64,000 nucleotides of DNA. Source: Orientallactaga sibirica (Eukaryota > Chordata > Mammalia > Rodentia > Dipodidae). Shown here piece after piece: positions 22,819 to 33,480 of the stretch (position 1 is the first letter of the stretch; each line of letters opens with the position of its first letter). The notes under the pieces are model-generated. The model worked only from the letters and a program-made list of their open reading frames with translations, was not told the DNA's origin and did no database searches. The stretch lies in assembly GCA_036365145.1 (NCBI GenBank), contig JAEOAD010000012.1, positions 42,724,501 to 42,788,500 of the forward strand. The letters are read 5' to 3'. A program made the translations under genes and the position numbers.

Positions 22819-23659
22819 CCACTCACCAAGTTTTTAAGCTAGCTGCAATTGATTACTGTCGTTAAAATCAAAAGTCATGTAAATGCAAACTTTATATTCT
22901 TAACTGGACTTTTCTTATCTCTTCTTTGAATTTATTTTTAGAAAAGTCAACATTTCTAGGAACTTCTAGTTTAAATTGAAAATTTTTTCACTATTAGTAA
23001 GATTGTATTCCCAAGTTTTTCAGTCTCAATTTACCTCCTTGATGTTAAATCCACTGGATAGTTTCAGTATATTTTAGTCAACATCTCTTCAATATGTGAA
23101 ACTAGTACTGACTGCTTCTTTCATGAAGCACTGAATTTCTCAGGATTCTGTGACATCATACTCTCCTGAATTGACTCTTATCTGCTTTTTTTGTGGGACA
23201 TTTTGATTTTCATATACATCAAAATTACTTTCTATTTTATTCTCTCACTGTATCTGTATAATCTTTGAATGAGTGTATATACATAATTTTAATGACCAGC
23301 TGAAGTTGGTGACTTATATAAAATTTCCATTTCAGATTGCCATCCACACTGGTAGCTTAACTACCTATTCAACATCACATGATATTGAACACATACTTAA
23401 AAACTTAGGATCTTATCCCAGTTCTTCCCATCCTCAGCATATTTTTTGTGTCTCCTCAATTTCTAAAGCTAAGAATTAAATTGCATCCTTGATTCTGTCT
23501 CCTTTCCTCACATTCAATTTATTTAATCCTGGTTCAAATTTATGTTAATGTTTTTTCCTTAACACTTTTCTTAGGCATTTTCCCTCAGCAATAATATATT
23601 TTATAAAATAATAAATAACCATAATTTTTCTGATGACGTGTAATATAAGAAAGATATTG
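22819..23659. other. Single-copy sequence, no gene seen
   Basis: Nothing recognised. The only open frame of note (23,273-23,479) has no motif. Confidence 0.45.
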
Positions 23660-23900
23660 AGAATCACGAGTCTTGCATAAGGCTATCTGGCTTTGAATCC
23701 TGGTACTGCTTGCTATATTCTCTGTGGGAAAGAGAACAAACTGTATAACCTCGTTATGATCCATATTTCCTCCTTATAAAAGGTGTAAAATAATGTTATC
23801 TACCTTATTGAGTGTTTCCAAAAGATCAAATAGGATAATCCATGTAAACCATTTAGAGTGTCTGACTCACAGCAAATGCAATATAATTATTAGTTATTAC
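23660..23900 (+). mobile_element. MIR SINE relic, sense
   Basis: 'gctatctggctttgaatcctggtactgc', 'aaactgtataacctcgttatgatccatatttcctccttataaaa', 'gtgtaaaataatgttatctaccttattgagtg', then 'gataatccatgtaaaccatttagagtgtctgactcacagcaaatgcaata' is the full sense MIR order including its 3' part. Confidence 0.7.
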
Positions 23901-24499
23901 CTGAATCAAAAAATGACTTCAATGACCTCCAAAGTAGAACTCCTTGTTCACACTCAGTCATCAATCAAACCATTTTAATTGCAGAAAAATGCAAATTTAA
24001 TCATTTCTGTCAGATTATTATTAAAACCAAAAAATTACATCAGTTGTTCTTGGATCCAAAATACTTGACGTGCCTTATACTGACCTCCCTGGTCCTGTTC
24101 CAGTTGAACTTTGCATGCATATATTTTGTAAGTTTTAGACTCTCACAGTCCAGATCATCTATTATTTTATTCTTTCTGAGTAATGGCTATGTGTGAGGTC
24201 AATAACATGCCTGTAGATGGCAATGACCCTGCTCTGTCCTCAGAGCTCTTGTTATCATCGTGGAACCAGCCATGTCATCTCCTCTTTCCATTCTCCAGAC
24301 TTACCATTTTTCCCCCTCAGTTCTAAGTCTTTGAAACTACATCTCTCTCTGCTTTTCCTGACCTTTTCCAAGCTAATTGGTCCATTAATGCCTCAAAGGT
24401 TTTGGGATAGAGGCAAAACATGCTTTTCTCCAGGAAAAGCTACCCTGACAACCAATGCTGGTTTATTTCCACTTGTTAAGCTTTTGCAATGTATAGAAG
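23901..24499. other. Single-copy sequence, no gene seen
   Basis: Nothing recognised. The 128-codon plus frame at 24,217-24,603 runs from here into the antisense L1 3' UTR, so it is not a gene. Confidence 0.45.
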
Positions 24500-25862
24500 T
24501 AGCCCACTCTCAATTTCTTTATTTTAAATTAAGAACATGCTTTTTATGGATACATCATGTGTTGTTACCATCTTTTCCCTCCTCCCTGTCCCCAGTCTGC
24601 TGAGGGCCCTCCTCAGTGGGATTGTGGTACTTAAAATGGGGTTGTGGATTATGCGTTGTGAGAGCCTCAGTCAATAATTGAGGAGGAGGGGGAAATGACT
24701 CTGAGTATGATGTCTCAACCTGTGACTCTTACAATCTGTTCTTCCTTCTTCCACACAATTCCCTGAGCCTTGGTGGGTGTGTTTAAAGCCTCCTTCAGTG
24801 ATGAGCTCTCATGAGTCTCTGGATTTCTGCTTTGCTTTGTGTTGAGTATCCTCAGGGTCTGTCTTTTTCACCCTGGTGATGGTTTTCAGGCTCACCATGG
24901 AAGTAGCACTCACTCATCTCCTCAATTCCACTGTGATTTCAACTGGACCTTGGCTGAAGTGTGAGGGGTTGTTTATCTCCTCAGTTCTCACTACCTTCTG
25001 AAAAATAAAAGCAGCTTCTCCAGCAGAGAATGATGATGTCAGCATAGGTTAAGTTGGATAAGCATTGCTAATTTAGGGAGATTTTGATGGATGCAGGCCC
25101 TCTTTTAGCCAATGAGTAAAAGGAGCTTATCATTGGAGACCATGATCTTGGTCTCCGTAAGATTCTGACTTGGTTCCCAGTTCCAGCTATGGGTTCCTTT
25201 GCACTGAGTGATCTCTTAGCCAATCAGAAAGCCATTGGTTTCCCACCAAGCCTGTGTGCCACCATTGCACTGGTGTGTACATCCTGTCAGTTTGTTTGCT
25301 TCTGAGTAGCTTAGATCACTGGTTGCTCAGACCATTGTTGACCACTTTCTCCCAGTAGCTCATGTAGCTCTTTGCAGCACTGGATGGGCTGTCTGTGGAC
25401 TGGCCCCCGTCTGTATTCCAGCCAGGGTTCTTGGTGTTTTATCAGCAGTATATGGTGTCCTCAGCAAAAAGTCTTACCTTTTACCTCAAGCAGCAATCAA
25501 GTGTTTTGACAGAAGCCTGTCTTACTTTGGAGACCTTGTAGGACTCTCCAATCAACAGCTCAATGTGGGTAGCAACCAATTTCTGGTACTAGGAATTACA
25601 TGCCAGGGCCAAATGTTTTAAGGATAAGCTTCATCCCACCCAGGGCCCTTCTTTCCAGACATTCTCCCCATACTCCTATTGAAGGCTAAATCTTTTAGTC
25701 TACCTTCAAGGAGAAAAGTTGCTATGGTACCAATTCATTTTACATTTAGTTTGGTGTTTATTCCTCCCCCCCGCCCCCCAACGTCCTCTTCCCCTCCACT
25801 CAAATCCTTCATCCCCATTACCTGGGCCTCAAGTTTCCTGTGAGGTATGCCATCAATGGAAT
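24500..25862 (-). mobile_element. L1 3' UTR, antisense (part of a 5'-truncated L1)
   Basis: On the minus strand this is the downstream end of an L1. Landmarks shared with the large L1 and with the remnant at 1,594 include 'gagggccctcctcagtgggattgtgg', 'gttgtggattatgcgttgtgagagc' and 'ttccctgagccttggtgggtgtg'. A pyrimidine-rich tract at 25,763-25,800 ('cctcccccccgccccccaacg') is G-rich on the L1 sense strand, as in many L1 3' UTRs. No poly(T) remains at the left end, so the insertion is old. Confidence 0.8.
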
Positions 25863-26851
25863 CTGCTCCAGGTTAGGAAACACAGATGAGTGAGAACATG
25901 CGATGTTTGTCTTTCTGTGATTGTATGTGTTTGCTGAGTATGAGTTGTTCCAAGTTCATCCATTTTCCCACAAATTTCCTTGTATCATTTTTTCTTACTT
26001 CTGAGTGGAATTCCATTGTGTAAATATACCACAATTTCATTATTCATTCATCCAATCAGGGGCACCTGGGTTGGTTATGGTTTTTAACTATTATGAAATG
26101 AGCAGCTACAAACATGGATGAACAAATATCTCTGCAGTGAAGAATTGAGCCTCCAGGGTAAATGTACAATATGGAATAACGGGTCTGTTGGTAGTTCTAT
26201 TTTCATCTTTTTCAGGAGTGGCTATAGTGATTTCCATAGTGGTTTTACAAGTTTGCACACCCACCAAAAGTGAATGAGGGTTCCTCTTTCCCACATCCTC
26301 ACCAATGTTTATTAGCATTTGATTTTTTTTTTTAATGATTACCATCTTTTCTGGAGTAGTTGTTTTAATCTGCCTTTCCCTGGTGGTTAAGGATATTGAA
26401 TGTTTCCTTAAGAGTATGTTTGACATTTGTATTTTTTTTTTCCTCTGAGAACTCTCTATTCAGTTCTCTGCCCCATTTTTTTGAGTGGGTTGTTTGGATT
26501 TTTATTATTTAGTTTTTTTTTTTTTTTTTAGTTCTTTGTAGATTCTAGATATTAGGCCTCTATCAGTAGTATAATACTGTGGATAATCTATTGCCTCTGA
26601 TTATGGTATGTTTGACTTTGCAAAACCCTTTTAGCTTCATGAGATCTCACTGATTAATTGCTCAATTTCCTGGGTTACTGGGTTATTGTACAGGAAGTCT
26701 TTCACCACTTCTATATCGTGGAAAATTCCTCCTATTTTTTTCTTCCAGTAGTTGAAGAGTTTCAGGTCTTATATTGAGATCTTTAAATCATTTGGAGTTG
26801 ATTTTTGTGTATGGTGGCATGAGTGGGTCTAGTTTCATTTTTCTAAAATTG
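25863..26851 (-). pseudogene. L1 ORF2 C-terminal region, antisense, decayed
   Basis: The minus strand matches the ORF2 C-terminal part of the large L1. Plus-strand phrases such as 'gagtggaattccattgtgtaaatatacc', 'ttccatagtggttttacaagtttgcacacccacc' and 'tcctttgtagattctagatattaggcc' are reverse complements of the region at 60,640-61,180. The frame is broken by stops and indels. The 106-codon frame at 26,106-26,426 is a surviving open piece in mixed reading phase, not a functional protein. Confidence 0.82.
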
Positions 26852-26893
26852 GATAAACACATGGAGAAAAGTAAAACCAGACTCACTTAATGT
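26852..26893 (+). mobile_element. Inverted 5' tip of the same L1
   Basis: At 26,851 the antisense L1 ends, on its sense strand, with 'agaaaaatgaaactagaccc'. The adjoining plus-strand sequence reads 'ggataaacacatggagaaaa' followed by a diverged 'gtaaaaccagactc'. This is the same L1 segment in opposite orientation, slightly upstream and overlapping. That arrangement is typical of 5' inversion by twin priming during L1 integration. The exact right edge is uncertain. Confidence 0.55.
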
Positions 26894-27152
26894 CTTATTT
26901 TTCGGTTATAGTACGTGCTAAGTTTCTTGAGTTTTTATTTGTCATTCTATGTCCAGTATGAAGTGAATTTCAGCACAGGACTGTTGAATTTGGGGGCAAG
27001 TTTTACTCTAGGTCTATTAAAGCAAGAACTAGGTGTTTAAGGCACTATGGATCCACATAGGAAATAATTTGGTCTTGTTCTGGATTCTATGGAATTAGGC
27101 ATAGGAAAGAGCTGAAGACTTCAAATGCAGTGTAGAGTATTTTAATTGTCAT
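26894..27152. other. Single-copy sequence, no gene seen
   Basis: Nothing recognised apart from the approach to the open frame that follows. Confidence 0.4.
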
Positions 27153-27620
27153 GTGATTCAGTTCATAGAATTACTTGTTTCCTTTGCAGAGAAAATAAGA
27201 AAGTTCTGTGAGAAAATGAAAAAAACAGGAAGGGGGAGAAGGACAGAGAACTGGCAAGTTATTAAAGTAAATGATCAATTTCTGAGGGACTTGATGGGGT
27301 TAGGGATCAACAGAATCAAGGACTGCTGTTTAGTTAGCAATTGCCACTTTAGCTGGGACATAGACCATGCTGTTCTTGCAGACATCAGCTCCCTGGATAT
27401 CTGGCATGAGAAGCTTCAGCACAGACTCCATGAGACATCACCAGCAGCGACAGTGCCCCTGGTGTGCACTAACTATGGAAATCATCTTTCTTATGCTGGC
27501 AGATACAGAAGACATCTGTGCAGCAAGCTGAGCCAGAAAGGAGGAAAATGGTACTTATTGCAGGATAACCAAGACAACTCTTCTTGCACCTCCTTTTACA
27601 CATTCCAAGTGTATTTTTAG
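27153..27620 (+). other. Unassigned 155-codon open reading frame
   Basis: This is the longest open frame in the window and, as far as I can see, does not lie in a known repeat. The translation is mixed in composition, with a basic stretch near residues 17-32, a cluster of Trp/His/Leu in the middle ('DIWHEKLQHRLHE') and several Cys. I recognise no domain, signal peptide or membrane segment. A good splice-acceptor-like 'cttgtttcctttgcag' ends at 27,189, inside the frame. It could be an exon of an unknown transcript, a fragment of an unrecognised element, or chance. Confidence 0.15.
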
Positions 27621-27809
27621 AAATGTGTGGAAGGAATTTGTACATTAGAATCTAATGGATAAAGAGCAGGTGGGGGCAAGAAAACTAAGTTTTTATTTTT
27701 GACTATTAACATGGTTCTAAATTTATCTTTTTTTTATGCTATGGTCTATGAATACGCTCACAGTATTAACTCTTTTTGAGCTTCATAGTCTAGTTTCTTG
27801 AAATCAGTT

Positions 27810-27841
<32 letters not shown>

Positions 27842-29499
27842 TTGCACATGTACATGCACACTGTTTGTCTGTGTAGCAAGGTTATGCTACAATGACAAAT
27901 AACTACAAATTTCTTAGCCTCCTAGCAAATTGAAAAGTGTTCACAGGGTCTTGATTCTTATTTGTGTGGGAGCTGTGCCTTATCTCTTACTTTATTCTTC
28001 ATGTTGGCTCCAAACTAGAACTAAACTTCAACAGTAAGGCCTTTTAACAATACACTTGTATTGTCCTTGTAACAGAACAAAATAAATAAAGGTTCAGAAC
28101 CTAGCATGATTTTTAAAGGTCTGCAGTAAATCTCACTTTATATTTGTCTGGCATGCCTGACATCACAGTGAAGGACTCTACAGGAGAATGGGCAAAGATG
28201 GTTAACCTTCTCACTGAACTTCCAGGAAATAATTGAGTGTGCTAAGACAATAATCTACGTGCTTAATTGTATATGAAAATATAAAATGTGCTTTATTTCC
28301 CAAGAACTATTTTTATATGTCACTGTACAGCATCTGTATTCTACTTCTCATCATATGTGATTTCCTTTTTACTTGGGTATTTTTCCACCTTACTCAATGA
28401 TTAGTGATAACAGCAAAATAGAAGCTCACACATTCTTCTGTTATGTTTCCTCAGCTTTGCATGCTACTATGAGAGCTATGTGGCCAAAAATCTCCTTCTA
28501 AATAATTTGTTTATTTAAGGAACATATTTTAGTATTTTAGTTGTTAAGATAACTTCCATCATGTGAGATTATAATGGGTATATAAAATACTTGTACATAT
28601 TCTCTAATACCATTTTAATAGCTGGTAATGACTTCCAGATTACTTATGTATTCTCATTACAGATATATCAGGAATTTTAATACTATTATTTCATGTTTTA
28701 AACAATTAAATGCTCTCAGTTTAATTTATAAAACTGAAAGACATTTTACTTTCCTAGAGTAAGATACATCTCAAACCTGCAGGTGCTGTGGATAATTATT
28801 GGCTTTCTTAATGTTGTGGATGATTAAGATAGCCAGTAACTTAGTATACCCATGAAAAGTGTGACTTCTTACAATAAGTGAAGATTGAACAATATCTCCA
28901 TATATATTCTCATGCTTTGATGCAATTTTATCACCTTTGTTATCTTCTTTGCATATGTGTCATGTATTCTATTTTATCCAAGTAAGAAAAATCTCCCATC
29001 AAAAGGGCTTATCCTTAAACAATGAGTAAATTTATTGACTCATATAAATCAAAAATCTCAGTAAGACTGGCTTTAAGATAAAAACAATAAACCCATGGTT
29101 ATTTGATTTCTTCTCACCTTGTTTTTGCATGATTTTCAGAATGATAGGAAGGGACACAGGCTTTATATTCATCCACAATAACCACATGGAAAAAAAAGAT
29201 ATTGTCACTTTTGGAATGATGCTATGTTTAGTAAAAGCAATGAAAACTTTTGTGGTCTTTCATTGGCACAAAGGAAATCACAAATAATTCTTCAACTACA
29301 GACTGGTAAAGGGAATTTGGCTATCCTTGCAGACATAATATGGTGATTGAGGTTGGTTTCAACTGTCTTTATAACTTCAAATAGAAGCATGAACATCAGA
29401 ATAGTATCATAGTTCAGAGTGGAGAGTAAGGGATGATATATGTTACATAGACCTAAAATAATAGGCCTGTTCAATTCATCATGTACTGATTGTGTTTAA
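27621..29499. other. Single-copy AT-rich sequence, no gene seen
   Basis: It includes a (CA)n tract at 27,810-27,841. No gene. About 27,875-28,080 has a faint look of an old mammalian repeat ('tgctacaatgacaaataactacaaatttctta') that I could not place. Confidence 0.4.
27810..27841. repeat. (CA)n microsatellite
   Basis: Alternating CA of about 30 bp with one CG interruption near its right end. Confidence 0.95.
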
Positions 29500-29509
29500 T
29501 TTTATTTGT

Positions 29510-29920
29510 TGTTTTGATATTTTATTGAGGATTATAATACATGAATGGACAGTAATTTGACTATATTCCCATCTTTTGTCCCCATTTCTCACCACTATTC
29601 CATTGACCCTATTCATGTTTCTATGCAGTCCTGTTTTGCTGCCTCATTCTTTGTGTTTTCCTCCATCCTCTATGCCAAAATGTTGATAGGCTAATATTTT
29701 ACATGTCTTGTGGAAGTAGTGATGTCTACCATGAGATCAGGAATGCACCTGTCAGTTCATGTTCATGCTGCCCCTAAGTACTCCTTCCCACCCTGTGGTT
29801 TTTACATTCTGTCTGCCCCCTCTTTCACAACTTTTTCTGAGCTTTGGAGAGTATGGTAGAAATGTCTCATTTAGATCTGAGCCCTCAGCAGCTTCTTATT
29901 TTAAGCACTTTGATTATGTT
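29510..29920 (-). mobile_element. L1 3'-UTR fragment, antisense
   Basis: 'gatattttattgaggattataatac' followed by 'tgttgatag', 'cttgtggaagtagtgatgtctacc' and 'ctgagctttggagagtatggtagaaatgtctcatttagatctgagc' follows the order of the antisense L1 3' UTR at 58,420-58,760 ('ccctgagccttggagggtgtgacagaggtgtttcagtgctgggc'). Confidence 0.55.
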
Positions 29921-29929
29921 TTCTTAAAT

Positions 29930-30118
29930 ATTATTTATGTATTTACTTATGAGACAGAGAGATCAAAAGAGAAAGAGAGAGAAAGAGCGAATGGGCACTA
30001 GCCTCCTCCTGCTGCAAACCAACTGCAGACAAATGCACCACTTTGTGTATCTGGCTTTACATGGATACTTGGAAATTGAATTCATTGTGTTTGAGTGCTG
30101 CTTTTTATCATTTAACCA
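29930..30118 (-). mobile_element. DIP-type SINE, antisense, diverged
   Basis: 'ttatttatgtatttacttatgagacagagag', a GA-rich tract, 'cctgctgcaaaccaactgcag', 'gtgtatctggctttacatgg' and a worn head ('ttatcatttaacc'). It lies inside or beside the L1 fragment to its left. Confidence 0.75.
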
Positions 30119-30204
30119 ATATTAATAATATTGAAGTCATGAGAACTCATGTTATCAGATGACAACCAACTCAGCTGGTAGAGTGCTTGCCAAATATTCA
30201 CAAC

Positions 30205-30341
30205 ACAATCTTCTTCCCTCCCTCCCTCCCTCCCTTCCTTCTTTTTTTCTTTCCTTCTTTCTTTTTCTTTTTCCCTACTTTTCTCCCTCTCTCCATCATT
30301 TCTTTCTTTTTGTACAAATTTCTTTCTTTCTTTTTATTTCT
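30205..30341. repeat. Pyrimidine-rich low-complexity tract, (CCCT)n/(CTTT)n
   Basis: Tandem CCCT units around 30,213-30,240 give way to CTTT-rich sequence. It explains the Pro/Ser/Phe-rich open frame over it. Confidence 0.85.
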
Positions 30342-30540
30342 TTTTTAGATTTATTTTTATTTATTTATTAGAGACAGAGAGAAAGTGAGAATGGGCATGC
30401 CAGGGCCTCTAGCCACTGCAAATGAACTCCAGATGCATGCACCATGTATATCTAGCTTATGTGGGTTCTGGAGAATTGAACCTGGGTCCTTAGGCTTCAC
30501 AGGCAAGCACTTTTAACCATTGAGCCATCTCTCTAGCTCC
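30342..30540 (-). mobile_element. DIP-type SINE, short form, antisense
   Basis: 'ttatttttatttatttattagagacagagag', 'gggcatgccagggcctctagccactgcaaatgaactccagatgc', 'ggttctggagaattgaacctgggtcctt' and the reversed head 'aaccattgagccatctctctagc'. Confidence 0.9.
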
Positions 30541-30673
30541 CCCTTGCTTCTTTTTGAAACAGGTTTCATGCAGCCTAGCCAATGTCAAAAGCATTATTTT
30601 AGCAGTGGATGAATGAACTTCTGATCCCCCTTCCTCTACCTTTCCCTTGTTGGGATTAGACTTGCCCAACAAT

Positions 30674-30677
<4 letters not shown>

Positions 30678-30720
<43 letters not shown>
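30678..30720. repeat. Homopolymer of 43 T
   Basis: An uninterrupted run of 43 T is followed by 'gtggtgctaaggcttgaaccca', which resembles the end of an antisense ID-type SINE (compare 'ggtgctggggatcaaaccc' at 58,307). It is probably the reversed poly(A) tail of a retroposed element. Its length makes it prone to sequencing error. Confidence 0.85.
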
Positions 30721-30721
<1 letters not shown>

Positions 30722-30769
30722 TGGTGCTAAGGCTTGAACCCATTCATAGTTAAATGCTGGATATTTTTT

Positions 30770-31720
30770 ATCTTAAGGGCTCTTCCATGTTTTATGAGCT
30801 TATTAGGATGATGAAACTCTCTTGTGTTCAAGCCAAGTTTGACACAAATTTGACATTAGAATGTGTCAAGTACGTAAACCAGGGGTATATGGCATACATA
30901 CATGGTTGAGCTAATTAAGAGATACAATCAGCCTTATTAACTGTAACAGGACTGCTATGAAAAACTCTATTAGAGCTGGTATTTGGTTGAGAGATTATTC
31001 TTCCCATTAACTAGACACTTGGCTGAGGGTGAAGGAGTCTAACAGCAGGATTTGAGAGGATGATTTTGAAGTTGTGGTTTCAACACACCATTGAAATGTA
31101 AGTGAAATGCAAAACCCTCTGGGCATGTCCATTCTGAGGCCTACAAGCCACATGAGTCACAGAATAGTTGTGACTGTGACTCAATACATTTATAGGTGAC
31201 AACATCATGTCCCAATGTCAAAATTGTGGACAACCTACAAGGTGTAGATGCAACAGATTAAAAGAAAGTTTATGGAATATGGCACTAAAAAGTATACAGC
31301 TTTCAAAATCCACAAATACTTCCCTTTCTATAGCAGAATGTCTAACATCATTCAAATGTTACTTTATAATGCAATTCGATGTTGGAGCTTAAATGCCCAG
31401 ACTGTGAACACTTATCATTGGAACTGTCTGAGCACATATGTCAAGATATGTGGGCCTTTTGTATGAAGAGGGTGTGAAAAATTATGCATCAATAGCACAG
31501 GTTGCTGAAGGATCTATTTACAATGGAGAGAATTTCAGGTTCAGTCTCATGTTTGTATTACCAGAACATTCTTTTATATATATAATGAATTCAGTGTATA
31601 TTTTTACTTTTAAGTTAACAACTGTCTTATTATAATGAAAAAAATTTATACTATTGGCTCTTTGCTTAAAACATTGATACGTCTTATTCAGAAATTTGAT
31701 ATTTTCTCAATGTAATTATT
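30770..31720. other. Single-copy sequence, no gene seen
   Basis: Overlapping open frames at 31,207-31,635 are short, in different phases, and match nothing I know. Confidence 0.45.
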
Positions 31721-31721
31721 T

Positions 31722-31953
31722 AGATTATTTTTAATTTTGAGAAACAGAGTGAAAGAGGCAGGAAACAGAGAGAGAGAGAGAGGGAGCCAGGGCCTTCAGC
31801 CACTGCAAACAAACTCCAGACACATTTGCCCCCTTGTGGCCTAACATTACATACTTGTGTTACTGTGTCTGGCTATGTAGGACTTGAGATTCAAACATGA
31901 GTTCTTAGGCTTTGCAGGCAAGCACCTTAAGTGTCAAGCCATCTCTCCAGCCC
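31722..31953 (-). mobile_element. DIP-type SINE, long form, antisense
   Basis: GA tract, 'ccttcagccactgcaaacaaactccag', a middle segment with about 30 extra bases ('gcctaacattacatacttgtgttac') before 'tgtctggctatgtagg', then the reversed head 'agtgtcaagccatctctccagccc'. Confidence 0.88.
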
Positions 31954-33235
31954 TTATTTCAATTTTTAAGTGATGCATTTCATATAATTTACCTTGATCA
32001 TTATAATAATTATTGCTACTACGGCAAATACCTTAGTACCCAGAGGCAATGCTATCTTGCTGGGCTGAGTATTGAGATAACACAAAATTCCAGTGTCCTC
32101 AGCCCTGTTCCCTGCAGATGGAGGAGTCACTTAAGATGTTCTGAATATTTCCTTAATTATTTGACTTAAGCTATACTTTTTGATGTGTCCAGTTCTAATG
32201 AAGTCTAATAGCCTCAAAGGCAAGGCCTGATATGCATCAGAAAGAACTAAGCTTTTAAATAATTGCTAAAGTACATGTTTCTTAAAAGAGTATCTTGAGA
32301 TTTGTTTAGCAAGTTTTGAAAGTTAACTTCCATTCTGTACAGCAAAGGAGAGGAATAAACAATGTGGGAGAGTCACAGCAGGCAGAGACAAGGGATAGAT
32401 GCTAGTGTACTGGGAGGCAGATGGCAAGGGCTTCAGTTATTTATGAAGAATAAAGTGGGAGGCCCTTGGGAGTTCATGCCTTTTCCCTTTCAACTCTGCT
32501 GTTCCTTTCATCTTTTAGAATTAAGTTTCTCTAAGCTCCACCACTTTAACACATCTGATACATCTTTATTTCAGATGTAATATGTTTTAATAACCTTTTC
32601 TTTTCCTACATACTCTCATGTAAGCCCAGGTCCATCAAATTCTTGAATCATACATGAGCTTATTCTTAACCCCTACTTTCCTAGTCTGACTGACCTTAGA
32701 TCAGTTTCCTGACTTGAACTTAAATCCTCACATCCATAACTTTATACTTTCTACCCACATTTCAGTAGCTCCCAACACAATAGTATGTCAAGCATATTTG
32801 ACAAAAGGCCCAGATGTTCACTATGTTAAATACCACTATAGCTTCAATCATTGTACAATAGGAGTTTTTCCTACTTTGAATTAATTCATACATTTTCATC
32901 AATTATTTTGCCTCCAGGATCAAACATTCAATGCTAATTGCAGCTTTTATATCAGCTTTATGTTGTTGCTGATCTTGTACTTATTGGTTTTCCTAGGAGC
33001 TTCATCCTATTTCTACTCTCCACTATTGGCATTTCTCTTAATAATCCATCAAAAGCAAAACTTTTTAAACTCTGTTTTCTAAACACACCAGAGCTCTAGA
33101 ACTTCTCACATCTTCACCATCAACTCTTTTCTGGGTTATTGCTTCTGTCTTCTGAATGTCTAACTGTTTCCTTCACATGGGAACCAGGTTAATCTCTTAA
33201 AAGACCAAACAAATATGCATCTTTTTCTTACTCAG
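31954..33235. other. Single-copy sequence, no gene seen
   Basis: No recognised repeat or coding sequence. Confidence 0.45.
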
Positions 33236-33480
33236 AACATTTTTAATGCTTGCTAATGCATTCAGGGTGCAATCAAAGCTCTTAGTCTACCAAATATTCC
33301 TAATCTGGCCAAGTTATTTTCCTTACTGTATTCCTACCACTCCTTTCATTTTTCCTGTTCTAGATATGCAGCCTTCTTCATATGGTTCTATTTGGTCAAC
33401 TTATTTTCTTTCATATCCTTTGGAAATTCTATTCCCTCTACTTGGTGTGATTTTTATGGAGATATGCATCATTCACTTCT
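33236..33480 (-). mobile_element. L2 3'-end relic, antisense
   Basis: 'aatgcattcagggtgcaatcaaagctcttagtctaccaaatattcctaatctggcc' followed by 'ttattttccttactgtattcctaccactcctttcatttttcctgttctagatatgc' has the order of the ancient L2 3' region in reverse. The 138-codon plus frame at 33,246-33,662 is hydrophobic only because the DNA is T-rich, so I do not treat it as a membrane protein gene. Confidence 0.5.

Noticed and set aside
22394..22865. 142-codon minus frame and 114-codon plus frame
   Set aside because: They are built on a (TG)n array and an antisense tRNA-headed SINE. No conserved domain.
24217..24603. 128-codon plus frame as a possible gene
   Set aside because: Its 3' part lies in an antisense L1 3' UTR and the translation has no recognisable motif.
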